From Vibrio sp. HB236076 (lineage in GTDB: Bacteria; Pseudomonadota; Gammaproteobacteria; Enterobacterales; Vibrionaceae), in the NCBI RefSeq assembly GCF_040957575.1, contig NZ_CP162601.1:1364001-1428000 (forward strand): 64,000 bases of DNA, read 5' to 3'. Each line of letters begins with the position of its first letter. The first letter of the stretch is position 1. Of the stretch, positions 45,536 to 54,229 are shown in pieces. Made by a program: the position numbers and the translations under genes. The notes below the pieces were generated by a model that did no database searches, was not told the DNA's origin, and saw only the letters and a program-made list of their open reading frames with translations.

Positions 45536-46588
45536 ATGACTCAGTTACAACTTATTGATATTGAAAAGAACTATGGAAAAGGCAACGTGGTTTCGTCTGT
45601 CAATTTAACGGTGGAAAAAGGCGAGTTTGTCGTTTTTGTTGGTCCATCAGGCTGTGGTAAATCAACCCTATTGCGAATGATAGCCGGGCTTGAAAAAGTG
45701 ACCAGCGGGCAACTCATACTTGAAGACACCGTGCTCAATGATTTGGCACCTAGCGAACGTGAAGTTGCCATGGTTTTTCAATCTTACGCGTTATATCCCC
45801 ACATGAGTGTGGAAGAAAACATGGCTTTCCCACTTAAAATGGCGGGATTCAATAAAGAACAACGCAGGTTACAAGTTGCACAAACGGCAGATAGTTTGCA
45901 ATTGACCGAGTTCTTAAATCGCTTACCAGGTGAGTTATCCGGTGGCCAAAGGCAAAGAGTGGCGATCGGGCGTGCTATTGTGCGAGAGCCAAGATTATTT
46001 TTATTCGATGAACCCTTGTCTAATTTAGATGCAAAATTGCGCACAGAAATGCGCTTATATTTGAAACAATTACATCAAAAACTCGAATCAACAATGATCT
46101 ACGTGACTCATGATCAAGTCGAAGCGATGACATTAGCCGATAAAATCGTCGTTATTAATCAAGGGAAAATTGAGCAAGTAGGCAGTCCTGAGGCGCTTTA
46201 TAACCAGCCCGTTAACCAATTTGTGGCGTCATTTATTGGCTCGCCAGTCATGAACTTTTTAGCGGTAGAGCAGTACTGCGCGTTAATTCAGGAGCAACAA
46301 AATCACGATGCCGCACACACAGTGGGGATTCGGCCAAATCAAGTGGTGGTTGATGCGCAAACTCCGGATACTTATATGAAGATTGATGTTGTGGAAACTC
46401 TTGGCCACGCCCGATTGTATTACGGGCAGCTTGGTGAACAAGGCTTCATTGTTGAAAGTACATTGCACTACGAGACGGGCGATCAATTACCACTTAACTT
46501 GGCGAGTTCCATCCTGCATTGGTTTGATCAACACCAAGTTCGTATTGAGCTTGATACAGATCATAAAGGTGAGGTGAGTCAGTCATGA
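45536..46588 (+). CDS. ABC transporter ATPase, MalK/UgpC type
   Basis: A 350-residue ATPase. Walker A GPSGCGKST is at about 37-45, the signature LSGGQRQRVAIGRAIVR at about 134-150 and Walker B LFLFDEPLSNLDAKLR at about 154-170. A C-terminal OB-fold-like MalK domain covers about 235-350. It lies 9 bases after the permeases and overlaps the MBL gene by 4. Confidence 0.94.
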   Translation: MTQLQLIDIEKNYGKGNVVSSVNLTVEKGEFVVFVGPSGCGKSTLLRMIAGLEKVTSGQLILEDTVLNDLAPSEREVAMVFQSYALYPHMSVEENMAFPLKMAGFNKEQRRLQVAQTADSLQLTEFLNRLPGELSGGQRQRVAIGRAIVREPRLFLFDEPLSNLDAKLRTEMRLYLKQLHQKLESTMIYVTHDQVEAMTLADKIVVINQGKIEQVGSPEALYNQPVNQFVASFIGSPVMNFLAVEQYCALIQEQQNHDAAHTVGIRPNQVVVDAQTPDTYMKIDVVETLGHARLYYGQLGEQGFIVESTLHYETGDQLPLNLASSILHWFDQHQVRIELDTDHKGEVSQS

Positions 46589-47364
46589 CTTTGACAGTGG
46601 ACACCATAGGGGTCGGAAATGCGTATGACGGTCATAGGACCAACGCGAGTTTATTGATTAAGAAAGACGATTATCAATTGTTAATCGATTGCGGCCCAAG
46701 CGTACCTGCCGCCATTTTTCGTCGCAATATGTCTGTTGAGGAGATTGACGCGATTTACATTACCCATACGCACCCCGATCATTGCGCTGGTCTGAGTACA
46801 TTACTCAACTGGTTTGACTCTTATCAGCGTCAGTCCCCTTTGATTCTTTACGTGCAACAGCAACAGCAAGCGATTATCGAGCCATTGATTCAACATGCTC
46901 ATTGGCCAAAGCCTGTATTGGGGTACTCAATTAATATGATAAGCAGTGACGCACTTGACCTCATTGGTCCTTGGCAAGTTCAAACCGTCAAAACCGTTCA
47001 CTCAGTATCGAATCTAGGTTTGTATATAAAAGATAATACCGGTGCGCAACTTTTGTATTCTGGTGATGGTATCTTGTCTTCTGAAGGCGAAAAATTGGCC
47101 AGTATCTGTGATTGGGTGTGGGTAGAATGTGACGATTTAATACCGAAAAGCGGTCACGGCGCATGGTGTTCTATTGAAAAATTAAAGAAAAAATCAGGCA
47201 GTGAATGGCGCTTGTATCACGCCAACCCCTTAAGGCGTGCAGAGCTCGAAGCTATAGTCGCTGAGCACAAGGGGGTTCAATTAGCTAGTGAAAATGAACG
47301 TGTCCAGTTTTGCCCAGCGCTCGATGGTTTGGGCTTCACCACGAAGACAAAGGCGGCGTTATGA
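46585..47364 (+). CDS. Metallo-beta-lactamase-fold hydrolase
   Basis: A 259-residue cytosolic protein with the dinuclear metal motif H61-T-H-P-D-H66 and further ligands in VKTVHSVS (about 136), SGDG (about 155) and LYHANP (about 212). It resembles the RNase Z/PhnP group more than lactamases. Relatives such as PhnP open 1,2-cyclic sugar phosphates, so here it may hydrolyse a phosphodiester imported by the transporter; that is inference. ATG overlaps the ATPase stop, and its own stop overlaps the phosphatase start. Confidence 0.85.
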   Translation: MTLTVDTIGVGNAYDGHRTNASLLIKKDDYQLLIDCGPSVPAAIFRRNMSVEEIDAIYITHTHPDHCAGLSTLLNWFDSYQRQSPLILYVQQQQQAIIEPLIQHAHWPKPVLGYSINMISSDALDLIGPWQVQTVKTVHSVSNLGLYIKDNTGAQLLYSGDGILSSEGEKLASICDWVWVECDDLIPKSGHGAWCSIEKLKKKSGSEWRLYHANPLRRAELEAIVAEHKGVQLASENERVQFCPALDGLGFTTKTKAAL

Positions 47365-48185
47365 TGAATACGCGCTCAATGACCTTGTTAAATAAGCTTG
47401 CTGAACGGGAAATGTGCGAAGACACCTTACGGTTTGTTGATGGCTTTTTATCGATTTGTGAAGCGGCCGGACAAAAAGCGATACATTGGTACAAAAAACG
47501 TCATACTTTGTTGTTACAAAGCAAACAGCATCACGATTGGGTTTCTGAAGCCGATCGCGATGTCGAACGCTTTTTATGCCAATCACTCGAGACTTTATTA
47601 CCTGGGAGTCACTTTTTTGGAGAAGAGTTTGGCGGCAGTCTTGATGCGCCGTGCTGGGTGATTGACCCGATTGATGGCACCACGAATTTTCTATATGGTC
47701 ATCACGATTTTGTCATCAGTGTCGCGCTGGTTGATCAACATGGCACCTTGCTTTCCGCTGTAGTTCATCCGGTGTCTGGGAGGGTAATATATGCTGTACG
47801 CCATATGGGGGCGTATGAGAAGCAAAGTGGGTTAACGTCGCCATTAAAACCGCGATCAGTGAGCCATAATGAATTAGTGGTGGGACTTAATCTGAACTTT
47901 CAACCTGGAGTGGCTGATGTTTATCAGCAACATACACAATGGCTAATTGAGCAAGGTCATCAAATCCGAGTCAGTGGCAGTGCGGCTTGGTCACTGACAC
48001 AAGTCGCGTGTGGCGAACTTGATGGCGCCTATTTAGGGCACGTTCACCTTTGGGATATCTGTGCAGCACAATTGATTTGTCAGGAGGTGAATCTGGATGT
48101 TGCGGCCGGTTTTTCTGGCAATACGTTGGCAGGAAAAATGTGGGCATGGCCGAAAGGATCACCACTAGACAAGTGGGTAAGTTAA
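47361..48185 (+). CDS. Inositol-monophosphatase-family phosphatase
   Basis: A 274-residue soluble Mg2+-dependent phosphatase. The metal-binding set is intact: E88-E89 in FGEEFGG, D102-P-I-D105-G-T in the WVIDPIDGTTNF motif, and a C-terminal WDICAAQLI with the third aspartate. Family members remove phosphate from inositol, fructose, arabinose or nucleotide phosphates. The start ATG at 47361 overlaps the MBL stop (ATGA), so it works after that hydrolase; an ORF start at 47310 would lie inside the MBL gene. Substrate unknown. Confidence 0.9.
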   Translation: MMNTRSMTLLNKLAEREMCEDTLRFVDGFLSICEAAGQKAIHWYKKRHTLLLQSKQHHDWVSEADRDVERFLCQSLETLLPGSHFFGEEFGGSLDAPCWVIDPIDGTTNFLYGHHDFVISVALVDQHGTLLSAVVHPVSGRVIYAVRHMGAYEKQSGLTSPLKPRSVSHNELVVGLNLNFQPGVADVYQQHTQWLIEQGHQIRVSGSAAWSLTQVACGELDGAYLGHVHLWDICAAQLICQEVNLDVAAGFSGNTLAGKMWAWPKGSPLDKWVS

Positions 48186-48261
48186 CGAACCAGTGGCAAT
48201 AGACAATAAATCGGTTTGTTTTGCTGTCTGTTTTCGTAGTTAATATAACAAATAGAAAACG

Positions 48262-49284
48262 ATGAATAAAATAAATAAAAAAAACATCACTGCCGCAGAT
48301 GTTGCCAATTACGTCGGCGTTTCTCGTTCTGCGGTTTCACGTGCGTTGACACCGGGGGCCAGTATTGATGAGAAAAAGCGTCAAGCAATCATTGCGGCGG
48401 CGCACAAGTTGGGTTATCAGCCCAATCTATTTGCGCGGACATTAAGTACGCCGTTGCAATATAAACGTTCCAATTTAGTGGCTATTTTGGTCAGTGATTT
48501 TTCTAACCCCTATCAATCATTTTTGTTCGAGACTTTATCGGATACTTTACAGCAACAAGGGAAGCAGCCGGTGCTGGTGAATGTTCGTCAACATCACGAT
48601 TTGGCCAGCTCCATTTTGCGTTTATCTGGTTATCAAGTCGATGGGGTCATTGCGATTGTTGGCTCCTTGCCCGTGGAGAGTTTTGAGCAGTGTTTACAAC
48701 TGTCTTTACCTCTAGTAACTCTCGGCCGAGCCGATGAGAGCGGTCGAGTCCCTTCGGTGCAAACCGATAATTATCAAGCGGGTGTTATTGCAGCCAATCA
48801 TCTGTTAAGTAAAGGTTTTACCGAGTTGGGGTATATCGCTGGTAGAGTTGATGGCTCGGCGTCGAATGAGCGTTGGCAAGGATTCTCTGACACAGTCAGC
48901 GCTGCAACGGGTCGTTCTCCTGATTTACTACAGGCACAGCGATACAGTTACCACGCTGGGTATGATGTTGGCAAGTTAAATGCGCCACGGTTATCTCAAT
49001 GGCAAGGCGTATTTTGTGCCTCCGATGCTTTGGCACTGGGCCTGATGGATGCTTGTCGTCAAGTTCATCAAATAGCGATCCCTCAACGTCTATCGATTGT
49101 CGGTTGCGATGACATACCTCAAGCAAAGTGGTCGGGATATCAACTGACAACGGTAGCACAGCCGGTACAGGCGATCTCGTTACAAGTGATGGAAACCCTC
49201 AAACAGATGTGGTCTTCAACATCCGTCGAAGCGATCAATGCGCAAGTCAGGTTAGCGCCTGAGTTGATGATCAGGCAAACTTAG
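48262..49284 (+). CDS. LacI-family regulator of the ABC/MBL/IMPase cluster
   Basis: A 340-residue LacI-type regulator with helix-turn-helix at about 9-32 (ITAADVANYVGVSRSAVSRALTPG) and a sugar-binding-like effector domain (DGVIAIVGSLPVESF, LSIVGCDDIPQAKWSGYQLTTV). It ends the cluster, 76 bases after the phosphatase, and likely binds the palindrome at 42346-42361. The effector is presumably the imported compound or an intermediate. Confidence 0.9.
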   Translation: MNKINKKNITAADVANYVGVSRSAVSRALTPGASIDEKKRQAIIAAAHKLGYQPNLFARTLSTPLQYKRSNLVAILVSDFSNPYQSFLFETLSDTLQQQGKQPVLVNVRQHHDLASSILRLSGYQVDGVIAIVGSLPVESFEQCLQLSLPLVTLGRADESGRVPSVQTDNYQAGVIAANHLLSKGFTELGYIAGRVDGSASNERWQGFSDTVSAATGRSPDLLQAQRYSYHAGYDVGKLNAPRLSQWQGVFCASDALALGLMDACRQVHQIAIPQRLSIVGCDDIPQAKWSGYQLTTVAQPVQAISLQVMETLKQMWSSTSVEAINAQVRLAPELMIRQT

Positions 49285-49591
49285 CGTTGTACTTTCATGG
49301 GGCAATTGATTGACATCGCCACCGTTCTAAAACTCGATAACAGGGTGATACCAATCTGATTCAGATGTGGTCAATGATAGCGCAGAGAAAAAGCTTGAGA
49401 ACAAAGTAAGAAAAGGCAGTGAGTCGTTGTTCTACACATTATTTTCTTAACGCCATCAGTTTTTTAACCTGCTAGGGTGACCCGCTATTGAGTTAGATTG
49501 GTATTAAGCTTCTCGCCGTTAGCCCGTTGTTCTAGGTGTACTTTACATGGTTATCAAGTTTTTTCCTGATCCTTGATAACCTCCTTAACCA
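49285..49591. other. Intergenic region with repeat copy C and a perfect hairpin
   Basis: A 307-base spacer between the LacI gene and the convergent EamA gene. It holds a 157-base repeat copy (49348-49504) and a perfect 10-bp inverted repeat (GGTTATCAAG 49549-49558 with CTTGATAACC 49572-49581). No gene is seen. Confidence 0.6.
49348..49504 (+). repeat. ATACCAATCTGA-ended intergenic repeat, copy C
   Basis: A 157-base element bounded by ATACCAATCTGA and TTAGATTGGTAT. It is the best-preserved copy, similar to copy A along its length and inverted relative to copy B. Confidence 0.78.
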
Positions 49592-50449
49592 TCAGAGTGA
49601 AACAGAAGCTTTTCCTTTTTCCAAGCGAATTAAACTTGCCGCGATAATGATCAATGCTGCCAAAATACTGTTTTTAGTTAGAGGAGTGTTCAAAAAATAG
49701 TGACTAAAAACCATGGCAAAGACAATTTCACTACTGCCAATCAACGTCGTTTGCTCTTGTCCTGCGCTTTGGCTGCCTTTTGCAAATAAATACTGAGGTA
49801 CGGCAGCAGATAATCCTGCTAACAGTATAACCCAGAGCCATTCATGTCCGCTGGTTGGTAGCATTTTTATCGGTTGGAGCCAAACAATGAAAGGCAACAA
49901 AACAATGACGTTCCCAGTCAAAGATGCGGCCATTCTTACTTTGGGTTTCATCGGCTCAACAGGGTTAGAGAAATAATTGATTAAAATGGCAAAGCTTATG
50001 GGAGGCAACCATACTGCAACCCATTGCCAGTAATCTAGGGAGGAAAATGGCTCAGCATTTAAACTGATGTACATGGCGACGAGGATCAAAAATGAGCAAA
50101 TAAGTCGATTACGAGTTAAGGAAGAGCCGAAAGCTAAGTACGCAATCAACATCGAAAATAGTGGGTACGAATAGTAACAAAGAATCAAGGTGGAGGCGGG
50201 TACATAATAAAATAGCGCGTAATAACATAACATACCAATGCCTGACAGTGCGCCTACCAATAGTGTTCGAAGTAATTCTGCGACTTTATATTGATTGGAC
50301 AACAGCCACGGTAAACAAAGCAAGGCCGGTAATCCAAAACGAAAAAAGGCCAGAACTTCAGCACTATAGTTTTGCTGAAGTAAAATTTGAATTAAGCTTG
50401 GCGTCAGTCCAAAACCTATTGCACTGCCCAAAATATATAACTGAGGCAT
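49592..50449 (-). CDS. EamA/DMT-family exporter
   Basis: A 285-residue inner-membrane protein with ten hydrophobic segments in two EamA repeats (first ending near residue 135, second containing GLSAAVPQYLFAKGSQSAGQEQTTLIGSSEIVFA). DMT proteins export amino acids, metabolites or toxic compounds by proton exchange. It is divergent from the LysR gene at 50552 (102-base spacer), which may control it. Substrate unknown. Confidence 0.9.
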   Translation of the reverse strand: MPQLYILGSAIGFGLTPSLIQILLQQNYSAEVLAFFRFGLPALLCLPWLLSNQYKVAELLRTLLVGALSGIGMLCYYALFYYVPASTLILCYYSYPLFSMLIAYLAFGSSLTRNRLICSFLILVAMYISLNAEPFSSLDYWQWVAVWLPPISFAILINYFSNPVEPMKPKVRMAASLTGNVIVLLPFIVWLQPIKMLPTSGHEWLWVILLAGLSAAVPQYLFAKGSQSAGQEQTTLIGSSEIVFAMVFSHYFLNTPLTKNSILAALIIIAASLIRLEKGKASVSL

Positions 50450-50551
50450 GAAAAAATCGCTTTATTTTTGTTTTCACATACCCTAAGTTTAAAATTAATA
50501 CTTGAATAAAAATAATGAAATATTGGGTTAATCAATGAAAAAATTTCAACC

Positions 50552-51457
50552 ATGAGGCTGGATATTAAGCATTGGCAGTTGCTCAAAGCCATCGTCGAAC
50601 AGGGAACACAGAGCAAAGCGGCTGAACAGATAGGCATCAGTCAGTCTGCACTCAGTCATCGTCTTGCAGAAGCAGAGCGTCGGTTGGGCTTTCCTATTTT
50701 TATACGTGAAGGGCGTTTACTCCATCTTACACCGGCGGGAAAGGGATTGGCACAAGCGGCCAAAAGGCATTTACCAGCCTTGTCTGAAGCAGAAAGTCGA
50801 TTCATTCATGTTGCGGAAAATAAAGTACCTTCCGTCAAGTTAGGGGTTGCTCATTACAGTTGTTATCACTGGGTTGCACAATTTGTGCAAGGCCTTCCTA
50901 AATCCCATCGATTGTTGAACATTGATTTTGTTACTGCGGCAATACAACAACCGCTTGAGACATTGCGAAGCGGGCGCGCAGATTTACTCCTGTATCCCGG
51001 TTATTATCAAGATAATGACATTGAAGCCGAACATTTGTTTGACGACGAGCTAATTTTGATTACTTGCCCGGGACACGAGTTATCAAGCCGTTCGTATATT
51101 GAAGCGGTCGAACTCCAAAAAGAACGCTTTCTTACATACAGCCTAACCAAGATGATGGGATTCGAATTTGAGCGTTTTTTTAAACCTGCTGATGCTGTGC
51201 CAACGACGTTGCAAGTTGTGGAAATGACCGATGCAATTATTGAATTAGTCAGTGCTGGACAGGGAGTGAGTATTCTATCGCGTTGGGCGGTTTCTAGAGC
51301 GTTAGATCAAGGCCAAGTGGTTGGTGTTCGTTTAGGATCAAAAGGGCTCTTTTTTCCTTGGCATTTATTAAAGCCACTATCCAAAATCGAAGAAAAAGGT
51401 ATTGAGGTTGCGTGTCAATCACTACTCGCTCATTTTAATCAATTGAGATATCAATAA
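50552..51457 (+). CDS. LysR-family regulator divergent from EamA exporter
   Basis: A 301-residue LysR-type regulator with winged helix-turn-helix at about 5-60 (WQLLKAIVEQGTQSKAAEQIGISQSALSHRL) and effector domain after 90 (SVKLGVAHYSCYHW). Its sequence recalls MetR-type regulators, but this is only suggestive. It is divergent from the exporter. Its 3' end overlaps the convergent LysR gene by 23 bases. Confidence 0.9.
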   Translation: MRLDIKHWQLLKAIVEQGTQSKAAEQIGISQSALSHRLAEAERRLGFPIFIREGRLLHLTPAGKGLAQAAKRHLPALSEAESRFIHVAENKVPSVKLGVAHYSCYHWVAQFVQGLPKSHRLLNIDFVTAAIQQPLETLRSGRADLLLYPGYYQDNDIEAEHLFDDELILITCPGHELSSRSYIEAVELQKERFLTYSLTKMMGFEFERFFKPADAVPTTLQVVEMTDAIIELVSAGQGVSILSRWAVSRALDQGQVVGVRLGSKGLFFPWHLLKPLSKIEEKGIEVACQSLLAHFNQLRYQ

Positions 51458-52394
51458 CACACTCGGGTTCATTGGGTAAGTTCAGCAGATCAATACGTTC
51501 TCCATCTTCATTTTTAAATTGAACAATTTTGTCGCTCATCCAGTCGACAAATCGTCTCACTTTATCGCGGTGAAACGTCCCTTTAGGGGCACACAAGTAA
51601 TAACTGAATTTCGATTTAACCGCTTTGTTTCCGATGCGAACCAATTGCCCTTGATGTAAATAGCGATAAGCCAAACTGTGTTTGACAAGGGCTACGCCTT
51701 GAGCAGACAGTGCCGCTTCCATCACAAATTGTGAGCCATCGTATTTTAATGAGGCTTGCCCACTGCAAAGGTTCATACGCTCAAACCAAAGAGGCCAAGT
51801 CATATCGGGATAAAGATCTTCGATTAACTCAGCGCGAGTTAAGTCACTGAGCGAAAATAATTGATGCTCTTCTTGGTAGCTCGGGTGACACACCGGATAA
51901 AGAATTTCATCCATCAGCCACTGGGTTTCAAGGTGAGGATAGCGGCCATCGCCATAGCGGACACAAATATCAACGGCTTCGTCCTGGAAGTTGGTCAGCG
52001 CATAGCTAGGGTCAATAAGTAAGGAAAGTTGGGGGTTTTGGGTCCTAAATTCTTTAATTCTCGGAATTAACCAATGCTGGGCAAACGTTGGGTGAGCCGA
52101 TATTGCCAAACTGTTTGGCGCTGGGTCTTGGTTAAGATTTCGTAATGCATCGTGGATTTCTGTAAACCCCAGTTTGGTCGCACTGTACAAGCTTTGTCCC
52201 GCAGGAGTCAGTTTGACTTTTCTGTGCTCTCTGACAAACAGTTCACATTCTAAGTATCGCTCTAGCTGTCGGATTTGTTGGCTAATTGCTGCTGCGGTCA
52301 CGTACAAATGTTCCGCGGCTTTTTTGAAACTGTTTTTGTCAGCCGCAATGTAAAAATAATACAAGCCTTGCAAGGGTGGGATGCGTTCTTTCAC
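51435..52394 (-). CDS. LysR-family regulator (GcvA-like)
   Basis: A 319-residue LysR-type regulator with the helix-turn-helix at about 15-65 (FKKAAEHLYVTAAAISQQIRQLE) and a GcvA-like effector domain (DEAVDICVRYGDGRYPHLETQWLMDE). It is divergent from the DUF1127 gene at 52499, a pairing often seen for such regulators, and convergent with another LysR gene with 23 bases shared. Confidence 0.9.
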   Translation of the reverse strand: MKERIPPLQGLYYFYIAADKNSFKKAAEHLYVTAAAISQQIRQLERYLECELFVREHRKVKLTPAGQSLYSATKLGFTEIHDALRNLNQDPAPNSLAISAHPTFAQHWLIPRIKEFRTQNPQLSLLIDPSYALTNFQDEAVDICVRYGDGRYPHLETQWLMDEILYPVCHPSYQEEHQLFSLSDLTRAELIEDLYPDMTWPLWFERMNLCSGQASLKYDGSQFVMEAALSAQGVALVKHSLAYRYLHQGQLVRIGNKAVKSKFSYYLCAPKGTFHRDKVRRFVDWMSDKIVQFKNEDGERIDLLNLPNEPECVIDISID

Positions 52395-52498
52395 TTAAGT
52401 TTTCCTTAACTCAGTGTTAATGACTATCGTTTGTTATCAAGGATAAAAATGCTGACAATAGAGCCAACCTTGGGTTGGTTAAAAATATAGAGGTATAT

Positions 52499-52750
52499 AT
52501 GACGCAACTTATCAATGAAACAGTGATTGTTCGACATCATGTACCAATGGATTGGCACAAAAAAATCTGGTCAAGCTTAGCGATGGCCTATCAAAACTAC
52601 AAAACTCGCAAACAGTTAAAGGATTTACCAGACTATTTGCTAAAAGATATTGGCTTAGACAAAGAGGCAGCATTAAGAGAAGCAAATCGTTCAAGCTTTA
52701 CCCCACTTATCAAAGCACGTTACGATTGGCGCTTCAATAGTCAACAATAA
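52499..52750 (+). CDS. DUF1127 small protein
   Basis: An 83-residue protein whose C-terminal half is a DUF1127 domain (RKQLKDLPDYLLKDIGLDKEAALREA at about 43-68), a short helical motif that in other bacteria is linked to RNA or phosphate/arginine metabolism. The ATG at 52499 with a nearby AGAGG is preferred to 52475. It is divergent from the GcvA-like LysR gene, its likely regulator, and followed by a strong terminator. Confidence 0.85.
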   Translation: MTQLINETVIVRHHVPMDWHKKIWSSLAMAYQNYKTRKQLKDLPDYLLKDIGLDKEAALREANRSSFTPLIKARYDWRFNSQQ

Positions 52751-53055
52751 TAAACGTAACAATGAGTGGTGTTGGTATCACTCTTTGTCGAAAAGGTTTA
52801 CGGTAATACCTAGCGGCGGTGCTCATCACACTGCCGCTTTTTTATTTGTGCAAAACGTTCAAATGGTTTTTTTGATACTTAGTCACTCAATATTTCTATA
52901 TTTTAGGTAAACATGCCTTTTTTCTTTATATTCAGTTGAACTGTACAGAAGTGCTTGTTTACGGTGTTTTTAATGAGCCGACTGCTCAAAAATTGGCAAT
53001 ACTTATTCACTGTGTTAATTTGTATATAAACAAATAACTAGTGTGAGGTGCTGTT
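52751..53055. other. Intergenic region between DUF1127 gene and binding-protein gene
   Basis: A 305-base spacer. The terminator at 52812-52844 occupies its first half; the AT-rich remainder presumably holds the promoter of the binding-protein gene. No gene is seen. Confidence 0.55.
52812..52844 (+). terminator. Intrinsic terminator after the DUF1127 gene
   Basis: AGCGGCGGTG (52812-52821) and CACTGCCGCT (52829-52838) pair with one G-T wobble, followed by T6. Confidence 0.88.
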
Positions 53056-54177
53056 TTGAAAGGATTTTTTACAGCATTTAAAGTTTTGATTCTATTTTTT
53101 TTGTCTTTTGCAGTTCAAGCCTCGGATAATACTATTAAAATTGGTGCTATCTTTGCAAAGACAGGCGAAGCGGCAGAAGAAAACATGGTCTTGTTCCAAG
53201 CGGTTCGCTTTGCGGTTGATGAGGTCAATCAACTCGGTGGCATTCATGGAAGAGCCATCGAGTTACTAGAATACGATAACCACAGCAATGCAATACAGAG
53301 CCTGCAAGCCGCTCAACGCGCTGTTGCCGATGGCGTGCTTGCTGTCATTGGCGCATCGTGGAGCACCCATTCTTTAGCTATTGCGCCGTATTTGCAAAAA
53401 ATGCAAACCCCCATGATTTCACCCGACTCGACCAATCCTAGATTGACCGCAATTGGTGATTATATCTTCCGTGCTTGTGTATCCGATACTTGGCAAGGAA
53501 AACTCTTGTCTAAGTTTGCTTGGAGCCAGTTACAAGGGCAAACGGCTATCATTTTACAAAATACGAACAGCGATTACAGTATCGGCTTGTCTGAGCAATT
53601 TGCTCTGGATTTTGCCAGTATGGGAGGCGAGATTAAAGCTATCATTAATTACAAATCCGATTTAAATAACCTTGATGATATCTTGTCCAAAGTTTCTGCA
53701 TCATCTCCTGATATTTTATTTATTCCGGGTTATGGGGAAAGTGGAAAAATAGTAAAAAGTGCGCAAAATGCTGGAATTAAGTCTAAAGTATTAGGAGGAG
53801 ATACTTGGTCTTACAAAGAGTTTTTTGTTCATGGTGGTCAAGATCTCCATGAAGGGTATTACTCTTCCCACTGGAATAAAAGCCTAACAGATACAAAGTC
53901 AGTCGATTTTGTTGAGCGCTATGGTAAGTTCTATCAAATAACGGATTATGTTGCGGGTGGTTATGATGCTGCTTGGATTTTATTTGAAGCGATGAAAAGA
54001 GCGAAGAAAATTGAACGACAAGTTATCAGAGATGAACTGGCAAATACTCGTGATTTTGATGGCGTGACAGGACGAATTTCTTTTGATTCACAAGGTGATG
54101 CGATCAAAGGTATGTTAATAATAAAAATTACTGATGGTAAAACACAAGTACTGAGCAAAATTGATCCCAGTTACTAG
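53056..54177 (+). CDS. Orphan periplasmic binding protein (branched-chain amino-acid type) beside a diguanylate cyclase
   Basis: A 373-residue protein with a signal peptide (residues 1-22, ending AVQA) and a type I periplasmic-binding (LivJ/Peripla_BP_6) fold: IKIGAIFAKTGEAAEENMVLF, VNQLGGIHGRAIELLEYD and the AVIGASWSTHSLAIAPYLQ region. The start is TTG after GAGGTG. No permease or ATPase is nearby; instead a membrane-bound diguanylate cyclase follows after 40 bases. This suggests a ligand sensor rather than a transporter subunit. Ligand unknown. Confidence 0.85.
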   Translation: MKGFFTAFKVLILFFLSFAVQASDNTIKIGAIFAKTGEAAEENMVLFQAVRFAVDEVNQLGGIHGRAIELLEYDNHSNAIQSLQAAQRAVADGVLAVIGASWSTHSLAIAPYLQKMQTPMISPDSTNPRLTAIGDYIFRACVSDTWQGKLLSKFAWSQLQGQTAIILQNTNSDYSIGLSEQFALDFASMGGEIKAIINYKSDLNNLDDILSKVSASSPDILFIPGYGESGKIVKSAQNAGIKSKVLGGDTWSYKEFFVHGGQDLHEGYYSSHWNKSLTDTKSVDFVERYGKFYQITDYVAGGYDAAWILFEAMKRAKKIERQVIRDELANTRDFDGVTGRISFDSQGDAIKGMLIIKITDGKTQVLSKIDPSY

Positions 54178-54194
54178 TCAATAAGAGTCTTGCT

Positions 54195-54229
54195 AAATCA
54201 AAAATCAAAAATCAAAAATGAAAAATGAA
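54195..54229. repeat. Five heptanucleotide repeats at the diguanylate cyclase start codon
   Basis: Three AAATCAA units are followed by two AAATGAA units. The last two each contain an ATG: the first is the gene's start (54218), the second (54225) is out of frame and opens a 14-codon frame. Loss of one AAATGAA unit would leave only an out-of-frame ATG. No good Shine-Dalgarno stands next to the start. Confidence 0.7.

Noticed and set aside
49549..49581. Perfect hairpin as a terminator of the LacI regulator
   Set aside because: The T-run is in the loop rather than after the stem on either strand, so it is not called a terminator.
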